From the NCBI GenBank assembly GCA_020060085.1, contig JAGVAW010000303.1:1-47129 (forward strand): DNA of 47,129 nucleotides, read 5' to 3'. This DNA is from Desulfobacterales bacterium. Lineage in GTDB: Bacteria; Desulfobacterota; Desulfobacteria; Desulfobacterales; Desulfatibacillaceae. Made by a program: the position numbers and the translations under genes. The notes below the pieces were generated by a model. It was not told the origin of the DNA. It did not search any database and saw only the letters and a program-made list of their open reading frames with translations. Shown piece after piece: positions 36,326-44,532 of this stretch. Each line of letters begins with the position of its first letter. Within the stretch, counting starts at the first letter, position 1.

Positions 36326-37117
36326 ATGGGGAAATCCTTTTTTTGTGGGGAAATTGGTTCTTCTTTTCTGGTCATCGGACACCGGGGTTATTCCGCCCGC
36401 TATCCGGAAAACACAATGGCCGCTTTTGAAGCAGCAGCAGCGTCTGGCGCAGGCATGATAGAGCTTGATGCCGCCATAAGCGCAGACGGCCTTGCCGTGG
36501 TGATTCATGATGATACCCTGGAGCGCACCACCAATGGCTCCGGGCTTGTCTGGGAGCACACAGGCAAAGAGCTTTTAGGGCTGGATGCAGGCTCCTGGTT
36601 TTCAAGAGAATTTGCCGGGCAAAAAATTCCCGCCCTTTTTGATGTGCTGGAGCGCTTTTTGCCCCGCGTGCTGATAAATGTGGAGATAAAGCCCCTTGCA
36701 GCAAGGGTTGGCGGGCCTTTTGAGCCGCTTTTCTTGCAGGTTGCAAACATGATAAAGTATTTCAATGCCTTTGACAGGGTTCTGGTATCCTGTTTTGATG
36801 ATTCTGTGCTTAATGATGTCCGCCTTCAAAATTCGGATATTGCTCTTGCTGTTCTGGATGACAGACCATCCACTCTGGCTGCCGCCCTTGCACGGGTGGC
36901 GGCTGTTGGGGCGGTAAGTTACAACCCCAGGGCGCTTTTTGTGCGCAAAAGCCTTGTCAGGGGTCTTCATAAAAACAGCATTAAGGTGCTGGCATGGGAA
37001 AAGGCCAAAGGTCAAACCTGCCAGACAATTCAAAGCTCCATCACAAAAGGTGTGGACGGCTTTTTTGCCGATGACATTGAGCTGGCATTAACAGTGGCAA
37101 ACAGGGCCGAAGTTTAA
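36326..37117 (+). CDS. Glycerophosphodiester phosphodiesterase-family protein
   Basis: 263 residues with no signal peptide. GDPD motifs: VIGHRGYSARYPENTMAAF (residues about 17-35, catalytic His), IELDAAISADGLAVVIHDDTLERTT (Glu-x-Asp metal ligands and second His), VEIKPL and a C-terminal GVDGFFADD. Members hydrolyse glycerophosphodiesters to sn-glycerol 3-phosphate. ATG 36326 has no good ribosome binding site. It lies 110 bases after the preceding gene and 61 bases before the DUF362 gene. Confidence 0.85.
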   Translation: MGKSFFCGEIGSSFLVIGHRGYSARYPENTMAAFEAAAASGAGMIELDAAISADGLAVVIHDDTLERTTNGSGLVWEHTGKELLGLDAGSWFSREFAGQKIPALFDVLERFLPRVLINVEIKPLAARVGGPFEPLFLQVANMIKYFNAFDRVLVSCFDDSVLNDVRLQNSDIALAVLDDRPSTLAAALARVAAVGAVSYNPRALFVRKSLVRGLHKNSIKVLAWEKAKGQTCQTIQSSITKGVDGFFADDIELALTVANRAEV

Positions 37118-37178
37118 GCTTGACCAAACCGTGAAGCCGATTGCCTGACAGCGGGCGGTGCAATGCAAGGAGAGTTTA

Positions 37179-38480
37179 ATGAGCACAAATGGCCTTGTGA
37201 TGTTTGCGGATTTGCAGCAGGGCATTGACCAGGCAGTTGCCCAGGTTTTTGATTATTTTGGAGGGGCATCCGCGCTTCTTAAGGCAAGCAATGATGTATA
37301 TCTTAAAATCAATGCTGTGGACTTGCGGGAATACTGCTACACGGATCCAGCCATAATTTCTGCTGTTATCCGCTATTTTAAAGAGCGGGGGGCAAAGAAT
37401 ATCTTTGTGATGGAAAATTGCACCCAGGGCAATTTCACCCGCCTGGTTTTTCAGGCAACAGGCATTTTCCGGCTGTGCCGCGAGCTGGGGGCAAAGGCAA
37501 TCTGTCTTGATGAAACAGGTTCTGTGCCTGTTTATCTAAAAACGCTGGAAACCTTTGTGGATTTTTCGGATTTTGTGCATGACAGGCTTATCAGAAACAG
37601 GGAGGAAAACCTTTACATAAGCCTGCCCAAGCTTAAAACCCACTCCATGAGCAAGGTCACCCTTGCCATAAAAAATCAGTTCGGATTTGTGCATCAGGCA
37701 AGCCGCATTGCCGATCACAACTGGCGCCTTCACCAGAAATTTGCAGATATCTTCAGCGTCATTCAGCCCGACTTTGCCCTCATTGACGGGACCATTGCCA
37801 CCAACCACGGCCATTACATTGCCATAAAAAACCAGAAGGAGTGCATTTTAAAAAAGGATGTGCTCATCGGCGGTGCGGATGCCCTTGCCGTGGACACAGT
37901 TGCAGCCGCTTTCATGGGTTTTGATCCGGCAGGCGTGGAGCATATCGCCCTTTGTGCAGAAACAGGCCTCGGCCAGGGAGACCCTGAAAAGATAGTCATT
38001 GTCAACAGGCAGCTTTTTGAAGCACGGAAACAAAACCTGACCCACAAGCTGCTTGGCCGTTTTCCTGAAGATATTGACATGATTTACGGCCAGGACAGGT
38101 GCTGCGTGGAAGGCTGCCGCTCCAATACTCAAACCCTTGTGGAGGTAATCGCCTGCGATCATGGCGGCAAGGGCGGGTTTACAATCATAATGGGGAAGGG
38201 GGCCGACCCAGCCCTTATAAACGCCATAAGCGGCCGTGTGCATCTGGCAGGCAACTGCGCCATTTCAGACTGGGCAGGCAAGCTCATCCAAAAGCTTGGC
38301 AAAAAAAATGTAACCTTCTCGCCGGGATGCAACAATCTTTCCATGAGCATTTACAGCCTGTGCAGGCAAATGGGCGTCAACCCCCTTCAAATGATTCCTT
38401 CTGGCGTTTTTACGGGCATGACGCTTCTTGCCAGCGCCAAGGCCCGCGGGTCAAAGGCCCTTATTCCGCCGCTGCTCTAA
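37179..38480 (+). CDS. DUF362 domain-containing protein
   Basis: 433 residues from ATG 37179 (AAGGAG 6 bases upstream); a GTG at 37158 is in frame but less likely. DUF362 features: YLKINAVDLREYCYTDPAIISAVIRYF, AKNIFVMEN, LPKLKTHSMSKVTLAIKNQFGFV and DFALIDGTIATNHGHY. The C-terminal part (about 310-433) contains dispersed Cys (CVEGCRSN, GNCAISDWAGK, SPGCNN) but no ferredoxin CxxCxxC motif, unlike some members. The family is common in Desulfobacterota and its function is not known. It is the last gene before the tRNA pair. Confidence 0.8.
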   Translation: MSTNGLVMFADLQQGIDQAVAQVFDYFGGASALLKASNDVYLKINAVDLREYCYTDPAIISAVIRYFKERGAKNIFVMENCTQGNFTRLVFQATGIFRLCRELGAKAICLDETGSVPVYLKTLETFVDFSDFVHDRLIRNREENLYISLPKLKTHSMSKVTLAIKNQFGFVHQASRIADHNWRLHQKFADIFSVIQPDFALIDGTIATNHGHYIAIKNQKECILKKDVLIGGADALAVDTVAAAFMGFDPAGVEHIALCAETGLGQGDPEKIVIVNRQLFEARKQNLTHKLLGRFPEDIDMIYGQDRCCVEGCRSNTQTLVEVIACDHGGKGGFTIIMGKGADPALINAISGRVHLAGNCAISDWAGKLIQKLGKKNVTFSPGCNNLSMSIYSLCRQMGVNPLQMIPSGVFTGMTLLASAKARGSKALIPPLL

Positions 38481-38507
38481 AATGAGGCCTTGTTGAAAGA
38501 CACAAGA

Positions 38508-38556
38508 CAGCCGCTTCTGGCTCTTTTAGACAAGGCGGTTTTTCTTGTTTTTTAGG
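38508..38556 (+). terminator. Possible terminator after the DUF362 gene
   Basis: CCGCTT pairs with AAGGCGG across a 15-base loop (one bulged G), followed by T-rich sequence. It is about 30 bases after the DUF362 stop and before the tRNA promoter. Confidence 0.5.
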
Positions 38557-38567
38557 GCTTACAAATG

Positions 38568-38596
38568 TTGACACAAAAGGGCAAAGAAGCTATGGT
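38568..38596 (+). promoter_or_regulatory. Predicted promoter of the tRNA-Ser genes
   Basis: TTGACA (38568-38573), 17-base spacer and TATGGT (38591-38596), about 40 bases upstream of the first tRNA. Confidence 0.7.
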
Positions 38597-38635
38597 GCGT
38601 TCTCGCTTGCCGGAGCGGCGCGCACAAGGCTTTGC

Positions 38636-38730
<95 letters not shown>

Positions 38731-38774
38731 AATTGCATGACCCACGGCGGAGCGGGAGCAATAAAGCGGCTTGT

Positions 38775-38868
38775 GGAGAGATGACCGAGTTGGCCGAAGG
38801 TGCACGACTGGAAATCGTGTGTGCTACCAAAAGTGGCACCGAGGGTTCGAATCCCTCTCTCTCCGCCA
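38775..38868 (+). tRNA. tRNA-Ser (anticodon GGA)
   Basis: The acceptor stem GGAGAGA pairs with TCTCTCC; CCA is encoded. The anticodon loop CTGGAAA gives anticodon GGA (codons UCC/UCU). A long variable arm and T arm GAGGG-TTCGAAT-CCCTC are visible. It lies 46 bases after the first tRNA-Ser and probably shares its transcript. Confidence 0.96.
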
Positions 38869-39013
38869 TTTACCTTCGCGGCCCTAAACTTCTTGTCGCT
38901 GCTTTCTCGCCGTGGCCTTTTCCCCTTCAAGAAGGCGCGGCGCTTTTTTTTGGAATCGCCAAAAGCTTTCAGTCGTGATATTTTAGGGCAAACAAAAACC
39001 TGGGAGAAATCTC

Positions 39014-40555
39014 GTGTCCTACATTGTTTTGGCCCGAAAATACCGTCCCCAGACCTTTGATGATGTGGTTGCCCAAGCTCATGTAACCCAGACGCTCAAA
39101 AATGCCATTTCATCCAACAGGGTTGCCCACGCCATTTTATTTGCAGGCCCAAGGGGAACAGGAAAAACCACTCTGGCGCGGATATTTGCCAAGGCCATGA
39201 ACTGTGCAGAGGGGCCTGTTAGCACCCCGTGCAACCAGTGCCCAAGTTGCAGGGAAATAACTGCCGGGTACTCGCCGGATGTTTTCGAGATTGACGGCGC
39301 TTCCAACAACTCTGTTGATCAGGTGCGTGACCTGCAGGACAATCTTGTTTATGCTCCGGTGAGCAGCCGATACAAAATTTATATAATAGATGAAGTTCAT
39401 ATGCTTTCCAAGCAGGCCTTCAATGCGCTTTTAAAAACCCTTGAAGAGCCGCCCGACCATGTGATGTTCGTGTTTGCCACAACAGAACCCCATAGGGTGT
39501 TGCCCACAATATTGAGCCGCTGCCAGCGCTACGATCTGGCCCGCATGTCCATGCCCGAAATTGTGGGGCACCTAAAAAAGCTTACGCAAAAGGAATCCTT
39601 TGAGATTGACGAACCCTCCCTTTGGGCGATTGCAAGGGCCACCGGTGGCTGTATGCGCGATGCCTTGAGCCTGCTTGACCAGATAATTGCCTCGGCCCAG
39701 GGGGCCATAAGCCACGAAGAAGTGCTTGAGCTTATCGGGGCTGCGGATTTGGGGGTGCTTGTTGATCTTTGCGAAGCTCTTTTCAACAGGGATGCCCCGA
39801 CCTGCCTTAACATTGTTGAAAAGCTCTATACGAGCGGCTTTGACATGAAAAAGCTTGCAGGCGATTTGATCTTGTTCCTGCGAAACTGCGCTGTAATAAA
39901 GGTGGTTCCAGATGCTTACCGGCTTGTGGATATTCCGGCAAGCGATCTTGAAAACATTGCAGAAAAAATCCGTTCCGTTCCGCCAGGGGTCATATCCCTT
40001 TTGCTTAACAGCCTTTTGCAGCAGGAGGCGACCTTAAGGTATGCCGCAAACCCCAGGCTGGCCCTGGAAGTCATTCTTCTGCGCTGCTGCGAGCTAACGC
40101 CGGTCCTTTCCATGGACAGCATAATCCAGGGCCTTGACCAGCTTGAAAAAAGGCTTTCCCAGCAAGTTTTTTCCGGAGTTTCTCAAGCCCCTGCTCAAAC
40201 CGAAAAGACAGAGCAGCCCACAGGCAGGCAAAGCATGGCATCTGATGAAGGGCAAAAGGAGTGCCAAAAAAAGCAGACATCTTGCCCTGATGCAGTCAGG
40301 CCTGATGAGCAAAATCAAGCCCAAGCCCAGGTTAAGGACGAGCCTGAAGAAACAGCCTCTTCCCAACCTGAAACCGGGGCTGACCCTGTTGGCAATGATG
40401 ACAACATCTGGAAAAAAGACGCTTTAAAACACCCGATTATAAACGATGCCATTAAGATATTTGACGGAGACATTTTTGACATTGTAAAACACAAAATACC
40501 GGCGCAGCCGGAAACAGCGGTTGCCGAAGAAGACGGCCATTCAGGAGAGGAATAG
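39014..40555 (+). CDS. dnaX: DNA polymerase III subunit tau (and probably gamma by frameshifting)
   Basis: Clamp-loader ATPase, 513 residues. Walker A GPRGTGKT (45-52), zinc-binding Cys 64, 73, 76 and 79, Walker B IIDEVH (124-129) and the SRC motif (168-170) are present. The first about 370 residues are domains I-III; the rest is a low-complexity, Gln/Glu/Pro-rich tail of the tau-specific type, but shorter than in E. coli (643 residues). An in-frame A AAA AAG heptamer at 40267-40273 allows -1 frameshifting to a stop five codons later, giving a 425-residue gamma form. The start is GTG 39014 with GGGAG upstream. It leads the ybaB-recR-ykgJ gene string. Confidence 0.95.
   Translation: MSYIVLARKYRPQTFDDVVAQAHVTQTLKNAISSNRVAHAILFAGPRGTGKTTLARIFAKAMNCAEGPVSTPCNQCPSCREITAGYSPDVFEIDGASNNSVDQVRDLQDNLVYAPVSSRYKIYIIDEVHMLSKQAFNALLKTLEEPPDHVMFVFATTEPHRVLPTILSRCQRYDLARMSMPEIVGHLKKLTQKESFEIDEPSLWAIARATGGCMRDALSLLDQIIASAQGAISHEEVLELIGAADLGVLVDLCEALFNRDAPTCLNIVEKLYTSGFDMKKLAGDLILFLRNCAVIKVVPDAYRLVDIPASDLENIAEKIRSVPPGVISLLLNSLLQQEATLRYAANPRLALEVILLRCCELTPVLSMDSIIQGLDQLEKRLSQQVFSGVSQAPAQTEKTEQPTGRQSMASDEGQKECQKKQTSCPDAVRPDEQNQAQAQVKDEPEETASSQPETGADPVGNDDNIWKKDALKHPIINDAIKIFDGDIFDIVKHKIPAQPETAVAEEDGHSGEE
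40256..40300 (+). promoter_or_regulatory. Candidate dnaX -1 programmed frameshift signal
   Basis: The heptamer A AAA AAG (40267-40273) is in the correct phase (codons CAA AAA AAG). After slippage the -1 frame reads GCA GAC ATC TTG CCC TGA (stop at 40288-40290). Shine-Dalgarno-like AAGGAG (40256-40261) lies 5 bases upstream, with GAAGGG (40247-40252) 14 bases upstream; a small CCTGA/TCAGG hairpin (40286-40300) lies 12 bases downstream. Confidence 0.65.
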
Positions 40556-40558
40556 ACA

Positions 40559-40873
40559 ATGAAAAAAGGCATGGGCAACATTTTAAAGCAGGCTCAACAG
40601 CTTCAGGCCAAGATGGAGAAACTCCAGGAGGAGCTTGCCCAGAAGATTGTTGAAGGCTCTGCAGGCGGGGGCATGGTAAGAGTTGTGGCAAACGGCAAAC
40701 AGCAGATTATTTCCATTAGCATTGAAAAGGAAGTCGTGGACCCTGACGATGTGGAAATGCTCCAGGACATGATAACCGCTGCTGTAAACGATGCCCTTGC
40801 AAAAAGTCAGGAACTGGCGACCCAGCAGATGGGCAGCCTGACCGGGGGCCTTAGCATACCAGGGCTTTTCTGA
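40559..40873 (+). CDS. YbaB/EbfC-family nucleoid-associated protein
   Basis: A small DNA-binding protein, 104 residues, forming a dimer. The helix-strand pattern [22 protein letters not shown] is followed by [19 protein letters not shown] and [23 protein letters not shown], typical of the family. It is encoded three bases after the dnaX stop and before recR, the conserved dnaX-ybaB-recR order. ATG 40559 has GGAGAGGA upstream. Confidence 0.94.
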   Translation: MKKGMGNILKQAQQLQAKMEKLQEELAQKIVEGSAGGGMVRVVANGKQQIISISIEKEVVDPDDVEMLQDMITAAVNDALAKSQELATQQMGSLTGGLSIPGLF

Positions 40874-40916
40874 TTTCTAAAAGGCGCTTTTTGCAGTTTT
40901 CAGCACTGGGAGGTTA

Positions 40917-41516
40917 ATGAGCCATTATCCGCCGACATTGGTGAAGCTTATAAGGGAATTCTCAAGGCTGCCGGGAATTGGCGAGAAAACCGCCGAGCGC
41001 CTTGCCATGCACATTCTCAAGGCTCCCCAAAAGCAGGCCCTTGCCCTTGCTGATGCCATAAGGGATGCAAGGGAAAAGATGTCCCTGTGCCAGACCTGCT
41101 TTGGCCTTGCAGACGGTCAGTCCTGCCATATATGCGGTAATCCGGCGCGCGATCCCTCGCTTGTGTGCGTGGTGGAGCAACCCGCAGACATGGTGGCCCT
41201 GGAAAAATCCGGCGCTTTTTCGGGCAGCTATCATGTTCTTCAGGGGGTTTTGGCCCCAATGGACGGGGTAGGGCCGGAGAATCTGCGCATTGCCGAGCTG
41301 TTGAAGCGAGTTGCCGAAGGGGGCATTAACGAGGTTGTCATTGCCACCGGCACAAGTGTGGAGGGGGAGGCGACAGCCTCTTATCTTTCTCGGATACTTG
41401 CCGAAAAAGGGGTGAGTGTGTCGCGCATTGCTTCGGGAGTTCCCATCGGCGGCGAGCTGCAATATCTGGATGGGCTTACCTTAAAGCGCGCTCTGGATTA
41501 CAGGCGCAAGGTATAA
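40917..41516 (+). CDS. recR: Recombination protein RecR
   Basis: Recombinational repair factor acting with RecF/RecO; 199 residues, normal length. The helix-hairpin-helix region LPGIGEKTAERLAMHIL (about 19-35) is followed by a C4 zinc finger (CQTCFGLADGQSCHIC, about 58-73) and a Toprim domain (LVCVVEQPADMVALEKSG, GVLAPMDGVGPENLRI), ending in GVPIGGELQYLDGLTLKRAL. ATG 40917 has GGGAGGTT upstream. It follows ybaB by 43 bases. Confidence 0.96.
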   Translation: MSHYPPTLVKLIREFSRLPGIGEKTAERLAMHILKAPQKQALALADAIRDAREKMSLCQTCFGLADGQSCHICGNPARDPSLVCVVEQPADMVALEKSGAFSGSYHVLQGVLAPMDGVGPENLRIAELLKRVAEGGINEVVIATGTSVEGEATASYLSRILAEKGVSVSRIASGVPIGGELQYLDGLTLKRALDYRRKV

Positions 41517-41518
41517 TA

Positions 41519-41932
41519 ATGAATTTGAACCCCAATTTGCAGGAAAACAAGGCCCTGGAAGATATTTTTACTTGCAGGATGTGCGGAGACTGCTGCCAAG
41601 GCTTTGGCGGAACTTATGTTTCAAACGATGACATTGCTTCAATAAGCGCCTTTATCGGCATGGATGTTCATGATTTCACCAAAAAATATTGCGTTCCTTC
41701 AGGTTCGCGTTTTGTGCTGGCCCAGAAAGAGGACGGCTTTTGCGTATTTTTCACCGATAAATGCAGCATCCACCCCGTAAAACCCCTCATGTGCCGGAGG
41801 TGGCCCTTCATTCCATCCCTTCTGCGGGACTTTGACAACTGGCGCATCATGGCCGGGCAATGCCCCGGCATCAATCCGGAGGCCTCAAAAGAGGAGGTTC
41901 TGGCCCTTGTATGCAGGCAGATGGGACTTTAG
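41519..41932 (+). CDS. YkgJ-family cysteine-cluster protein
   Basis: 137 residues with the CxxCGxCC motif (CRMCGDCC, residues about 18-25) and further Cys at about 62, 80, 88, 93 and 119, the pattern of the zinc/iron-chelating family formerly UPF0153. Its function is unknown; it probably binds a metal or Fe-S cluster. ATG 41519 lies three bases after the recR stop, so it is translationally coupled in the dnaX operon. Confidence 0.82.
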   Translation: MNLNPNLQENKALEDIFTCRMCGDCCQGFGGTYVSNDDIASISAFIGMDVHDFTKKYCVPSGSRFVLAQKEDGFCVFFTDKCSIHPVKPLMCRRWPFIPSLLRDFDNWRIMAGQCPGINPEASKEEVLALVCRQMGL

Positions 41933-42034
41933 AACCTATCTCAAAAGAGGTTGCTTCTGCGATTGGCCACACCTGATTAGAAGAAGACTTTTGGACGCTT
42001 TTTATAAGTTGTTGGGAACAAGACAATTTTTTCT

Positions 42035-42063
42035 TTGACAGTCCTTTTGTCTTTGCCTAAAGT
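42035..42063 (+). promoter_or_regulatory. Predicted promoter of the metal-transporter operon or leader RNA
   Basis: TTGACA (42035-42040), 17-base spacer, TAAAGT (42058-42063). The start would be near 42070. Confidence 0.6.
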
Positions 42064-42069
42064 AAAAAG

Positions 42070-42177
42070 ATAATGGACGGCAGAAGCCTTCCGGCAAAGT
42101 TTGTGCTGATTTTTAAAAATTGGGCGTCGTTATTTAAGGTCATGAAGGCCAGCCACTATTGGTTGGCCTTTTTTTTT
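42070..42177 (+). ncRNA. Candidate leader RNA or small RNA of unknown class
   Basis: About 108 bases between a promoter and an intrinsic terminator, upstream of nikKMLQO. Inside are short hairpins (for example GCC-TTCC-GGC around 42087-42096), but no consensus I recognise. It lacks the core motifs of cobalamin and NiCo riboswitches as I know them. It may be a leader controlling the transporter, or an independent RNA. Confidence 0.4.
42145..42177 (+). terminator. Strong intrinsic terminator upstream of the metal-transporter genes
   Basis: AAGGCCAGCCA (42145-42155) pairs with TGGTTGGCCTT (42160-42170), including one G-U pair, around a CTAT loop, followed by nine T (42169-42177). It lies 125 bases before the start of the first transporter gene. 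Confidence 0.85.
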
Positions 42178-42302
42178 GTGCGGTCTTGCCAAAAGGAAAA
42201 TGGCAGGGCAAAGGGCTTTTGCCTACCTTGTCCAAACCTAACGGCCAAGGGCTTGAGCAACAATTTCAACTAATTTTTGGTCTTGGGAAAAAGGAGCAGG
42301 AA

Positions 42303-43070
42303 ATGAAAAAAACAGCACTGGTTGCAGCTTTTTTTGCGGCGGTTTTATTTTTTGCGGCTTCGGCCTCGGCTCATTTTGGCATGGTTATTCCTTCCAGCCA
42401 GATGGTGATGGGCGATGACAAAAGAAGTGTGGACCTGACCCTTTCCTTTTCCCATCCATTTGAAATGGTTGGCATGGATCTGGTTTTACCTAAAGAGTTT
42501 TTTGTGATGAGCCAGGGAGAAAAACAGGATCTCACCGGCAGCCTTGTTTCAGCAAAGGTCATGGACAGCCAGGCCTGGAAAACCTCCTTTGCATTCACCC
42601 GGCCCGGCATCTATAACTTTGTCATGGAGCCGCATCCCTATTGGGAGCCTGCGGAAGACTGCTACATAAAGCACATTACAAGAGCGGTCGTGGCGGCATT
42701 TGGCGATGAGGATGGATGGGACGAGGAGCTTGGCCTGGAAACCGAAATCGTGCCTTTGTCCAGGCCCTTTGGCCTGTATGCAGGCAATGTTTTCCAGGGA
42801 GCTGTGCAAGTGAATGGCGAGACAATTCCCTTTGCCGAGGTTGAAGTTGAATATTATAATTCTGGCAAATCCAAAGAGATTATAAACGATTACATGATTA
42901 CCCAGGTTGTGAAGGCCGATGAAAACGGTGTTTTCACCTATGCTGTGCCAGGTCCGGGCTGGTGGGGCTTTGCTGCGCTTAACGAGGCGGATTACACAAT
43001 AAAGCACGGTGATGAAGAAAAGCCCCTTGAGCTTGGGGCTGTCATCTGGGTTTATTTTCATAAGTTTTAA
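42303..43070 (+). CDS. DUF4198-type periplasmic component (NikK-like)
   Basis: 255 residues from ATG 42303 (AAGGAGCAGGAA upstream); the frame opens at 42159, but only this start has a signal peptide (MKKTALVAAFFAAVLFFAASASA). The mature protein begins with His (AHFGMVIPSS) and has a beta-rich core ending in WWGFAALNEADYT and VWVYFHKF, the DUF4198 pattern. In nickel ECF importers of proteobacteria this protein (NikK) is an accessory periplasmic component. Here it heads the order K-M-L-Q-O. Nickel is the inferred substrate; cobalt is the alternative. Confidence 0.82.
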   Translation: MKKTALVAAFFAAVLFFAASASAHFGMVIPSSQMVMGDDKRSVDLTLSFSHPFEMVGMDLVLPKEFFVMSQGEKQDLTGSLVSAKVMDSQAWKTSFAFTRPGIYNFVMEPHPYWEPAEDCYIKHITRAVVAAFGDEDGWDEELGLETEIVPLSRPFGLYAGNVFQGAVQVNGETIPFAEVEVEYYNSGKSKEIINDYMITQVVKADENGVFTYAVPGPGWWGFAALNEADYTIKHGDEEKPLELGAVIWVYFHKF

Positions 43071-43277
43071 GGAATTGCCGATGGAAAGGGCCTGCCAACG
43101 CTTATTTTTCATGGCAGGCCCTTTTTCAAATAAAAGGCTTGTTGCCAAAACGCATAAAGAATGGCAAACCGGATGCCGCATAAGGGCGGTTTAAGTCTTT
43201 TGGGTTTGGGGCATGAGCAGTTTTACTGCAAAGAGGGACTGCCGCCCCAATCCATTTAGCTGGAATTGGCGGGTGTC

Positions 43278-43877
43278 ATGCACATATCTGAAGGCATTTT
43301 GTCACCGGCCGTTCTGGCCGTGGGGTGGACGGCTGCTGCAACAGGCATTGCCATTGGTACAAGAAAGCTGGATGCAGACAGCATGGCCCGTGCCGGAATT
43401 CTTTCGGCAGCCTTTTTTGTGGCCTCGCTCATCCATGTTCCAATGGGCTTTACCAGCGTTCACCTGATTTTAAACGGCCTTGTGGGGCTTTTGCTGGGAT
43501 GGGCCGCTTTTCCAGCAATTTTCACGGCGATAGCCCTTCAGGCGGTTTTTTTCCAGTTCGGCGGGCTTACAACCCTTGGGGTCAACACAACCCTCATGGC
43601 ACTGCCCGCGGTTTTATGCCATTATGCATTCAAGAGCGCGGTTGTCTCCAATAAACCCAGGCTTGTTGTTGCAGGGGCCTTTGGCTGCGGATTTTTTGCA
43701 GTGGGTTTGGCTGCCACAATTTTCGGGGCCGCCCTTTTCGCCACCGGCGAGGCCTTTTTTCAGGCTGCCGTCATAACCGTTGCAGCCCATGTGCCTGTAA
43801 TGGCCATTGAAGGACTTATAACGGTTTTCTGCATACAGTTTTTATTGCGCGTTGACCCGGAAATGCTGCCCAAATAA
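43278..43877 (+). CDS. ECF metal transporter substrate-binding membrane subunit (NikM/CbiM)
   Basis: 199 residues with about six membrane helices. The start at ATG 43278 gives the family N-terminus MHISEGILSP, in which Met1-His2 and a later His contribute to the metal site. Longer starts at 43266 (TTG) would hide this N-terminus and are rejected. SVHLILNG (with His) and GVNTTLMALPAVLCHY are the expected segments. This is the subunit that binds Ni(II) or Co(II) in the membrane. It lies 207 bases after the NikK-like gene, the longest gap in the operon. Confidence 0.88.
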   Translation: MHISEGILSPAVLAVGWTAAATGIAIGTRKLDADSMARAGILSAAFFVASLIHVPMGFTSVHLILNGLVGLLLGWAAFPAIFTAIALQAVFFQFGGLTTLGVNTTLMALPAVLCHYAFKSAVVSNKPRLVVAGAFGCGFFAVGLAATIFGAALFATGEAFFQAAVITVAAHVPVMAIEGLITVFCIQFLLRVDPEMLPK

Positions 43878-43905
43878 CAGGGATTGTTCATCAGAGGGGT
43901 TATTG

Positions 43906-44532
43906 ATGCTTACCAGAGCGCTGATTGTTGTCTTCCTTGCATGGTTTTCTCTTGCTGCTCCGGCATCTGCCCACAGGGTGAATGTTTTTGCCTGGGTGGA
44001 TGGAGACCTGATAAGGGTTGAAGCCAAATTTCCAGGCTCCGGACCGGTAAGGAATGGAGAGGTATCCGTAAAAGGCCCGGATGGCACCATACTTGTGACT
44101 GGTCAAACTGATTCAAAGGGGGAATTTGCTTTTCCCGTGCCCTTAAAGAGCGATCTGCTTGTGACCGTGGGTGCAGGTCCGGGCCATGAATCGAGCTGGA
44201 CAGTCCGGGAGGGTGAATTGACTGGTGCGGCTGTTGCCTCTGCTTCTTACGGAGGCGAAGCTCCCCAACAGGTTGACGGGCCGGAGCCTCTGGCAAAGGA
44301 TACAGGACAGAAAGAGATTTCGGACGCAGCCTTGTCCGAAATTGTCAGAGATGCTGTGGAAAAAGCCCTGGAAAGCCGGTTGCAGCCCGTGGTACGCATG
44401 GTTGTGGAGCAGCAGACCAAAGGCCCTGGTATTCGGGAAATTTTGGGAGGGATAGGCTATATTCTTGGGCTTATGGGGCTTGGCGTTTTTCTGGTTTACA
44501 GAAAAAAGCTAAAGGAGCTTGAAAAGAAGTGA
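43906..44532 (+). CDS. NikL-like accessory membrane protein
   Basis: 208 residues from ATG 43906 (GAGGGGT upstream). A signal-like segment (MLTRALIVVFLAWFSLAAPASA) is followed by a mature N-terminus beginning HRVNVFAWVDGD, a carboxypeptidase-regulatory-like beta domain (GQTDSKGEFAFPVPLKSD), a variable middle, and a C-terminal membrane helix (GYILGLMGLGVFLVYRKK). This matches the NikL component found between NikM and NikQ in nickel ECF transporters. The GTGA overlap with the next gene couples translation. Its biochemical role is not known. Confidence 0.78.
   Translation: MLTRALIVVFLAWFSLAAPASAHRVNVFAWVDGDLIRVEAKFPGSGPVRNGEVSVKGPDGTILVTGQTDSKGEFAFPVPLKSDLLVTVGAGPGHESSWTVREGELTGAAVASASYGGEAPQQVDGPEPLAKDTGQKEISDAALSEIVRDAVEKALESRLQPVVRMVVEQQTKGPGIREILGGIGYILGLMGLGVFLVYRKKLKELEKK

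Noticed and set aside
40141-40150. A second AAAAAAG run in dnaX (within codons for QLEKRL)
   Set aside because: The run is in the wrong phase (GAA AAA AGG), so tRNA slippage by -1 would not preserve pairing as in the true signal at 40267.
42073-42273. A 66-codon open frame in the transporter leader
   Set aside because: It runs through the terminator, has no ribosome binding site and low-complexity content; unlikely to be a gene.
42070-42302. Cobalamin or NiCo riboswitch upstream of the transporter
   Set aside because: I looked for their conserved core sequences and did not find them; only a terminator and short hairpins are visible.
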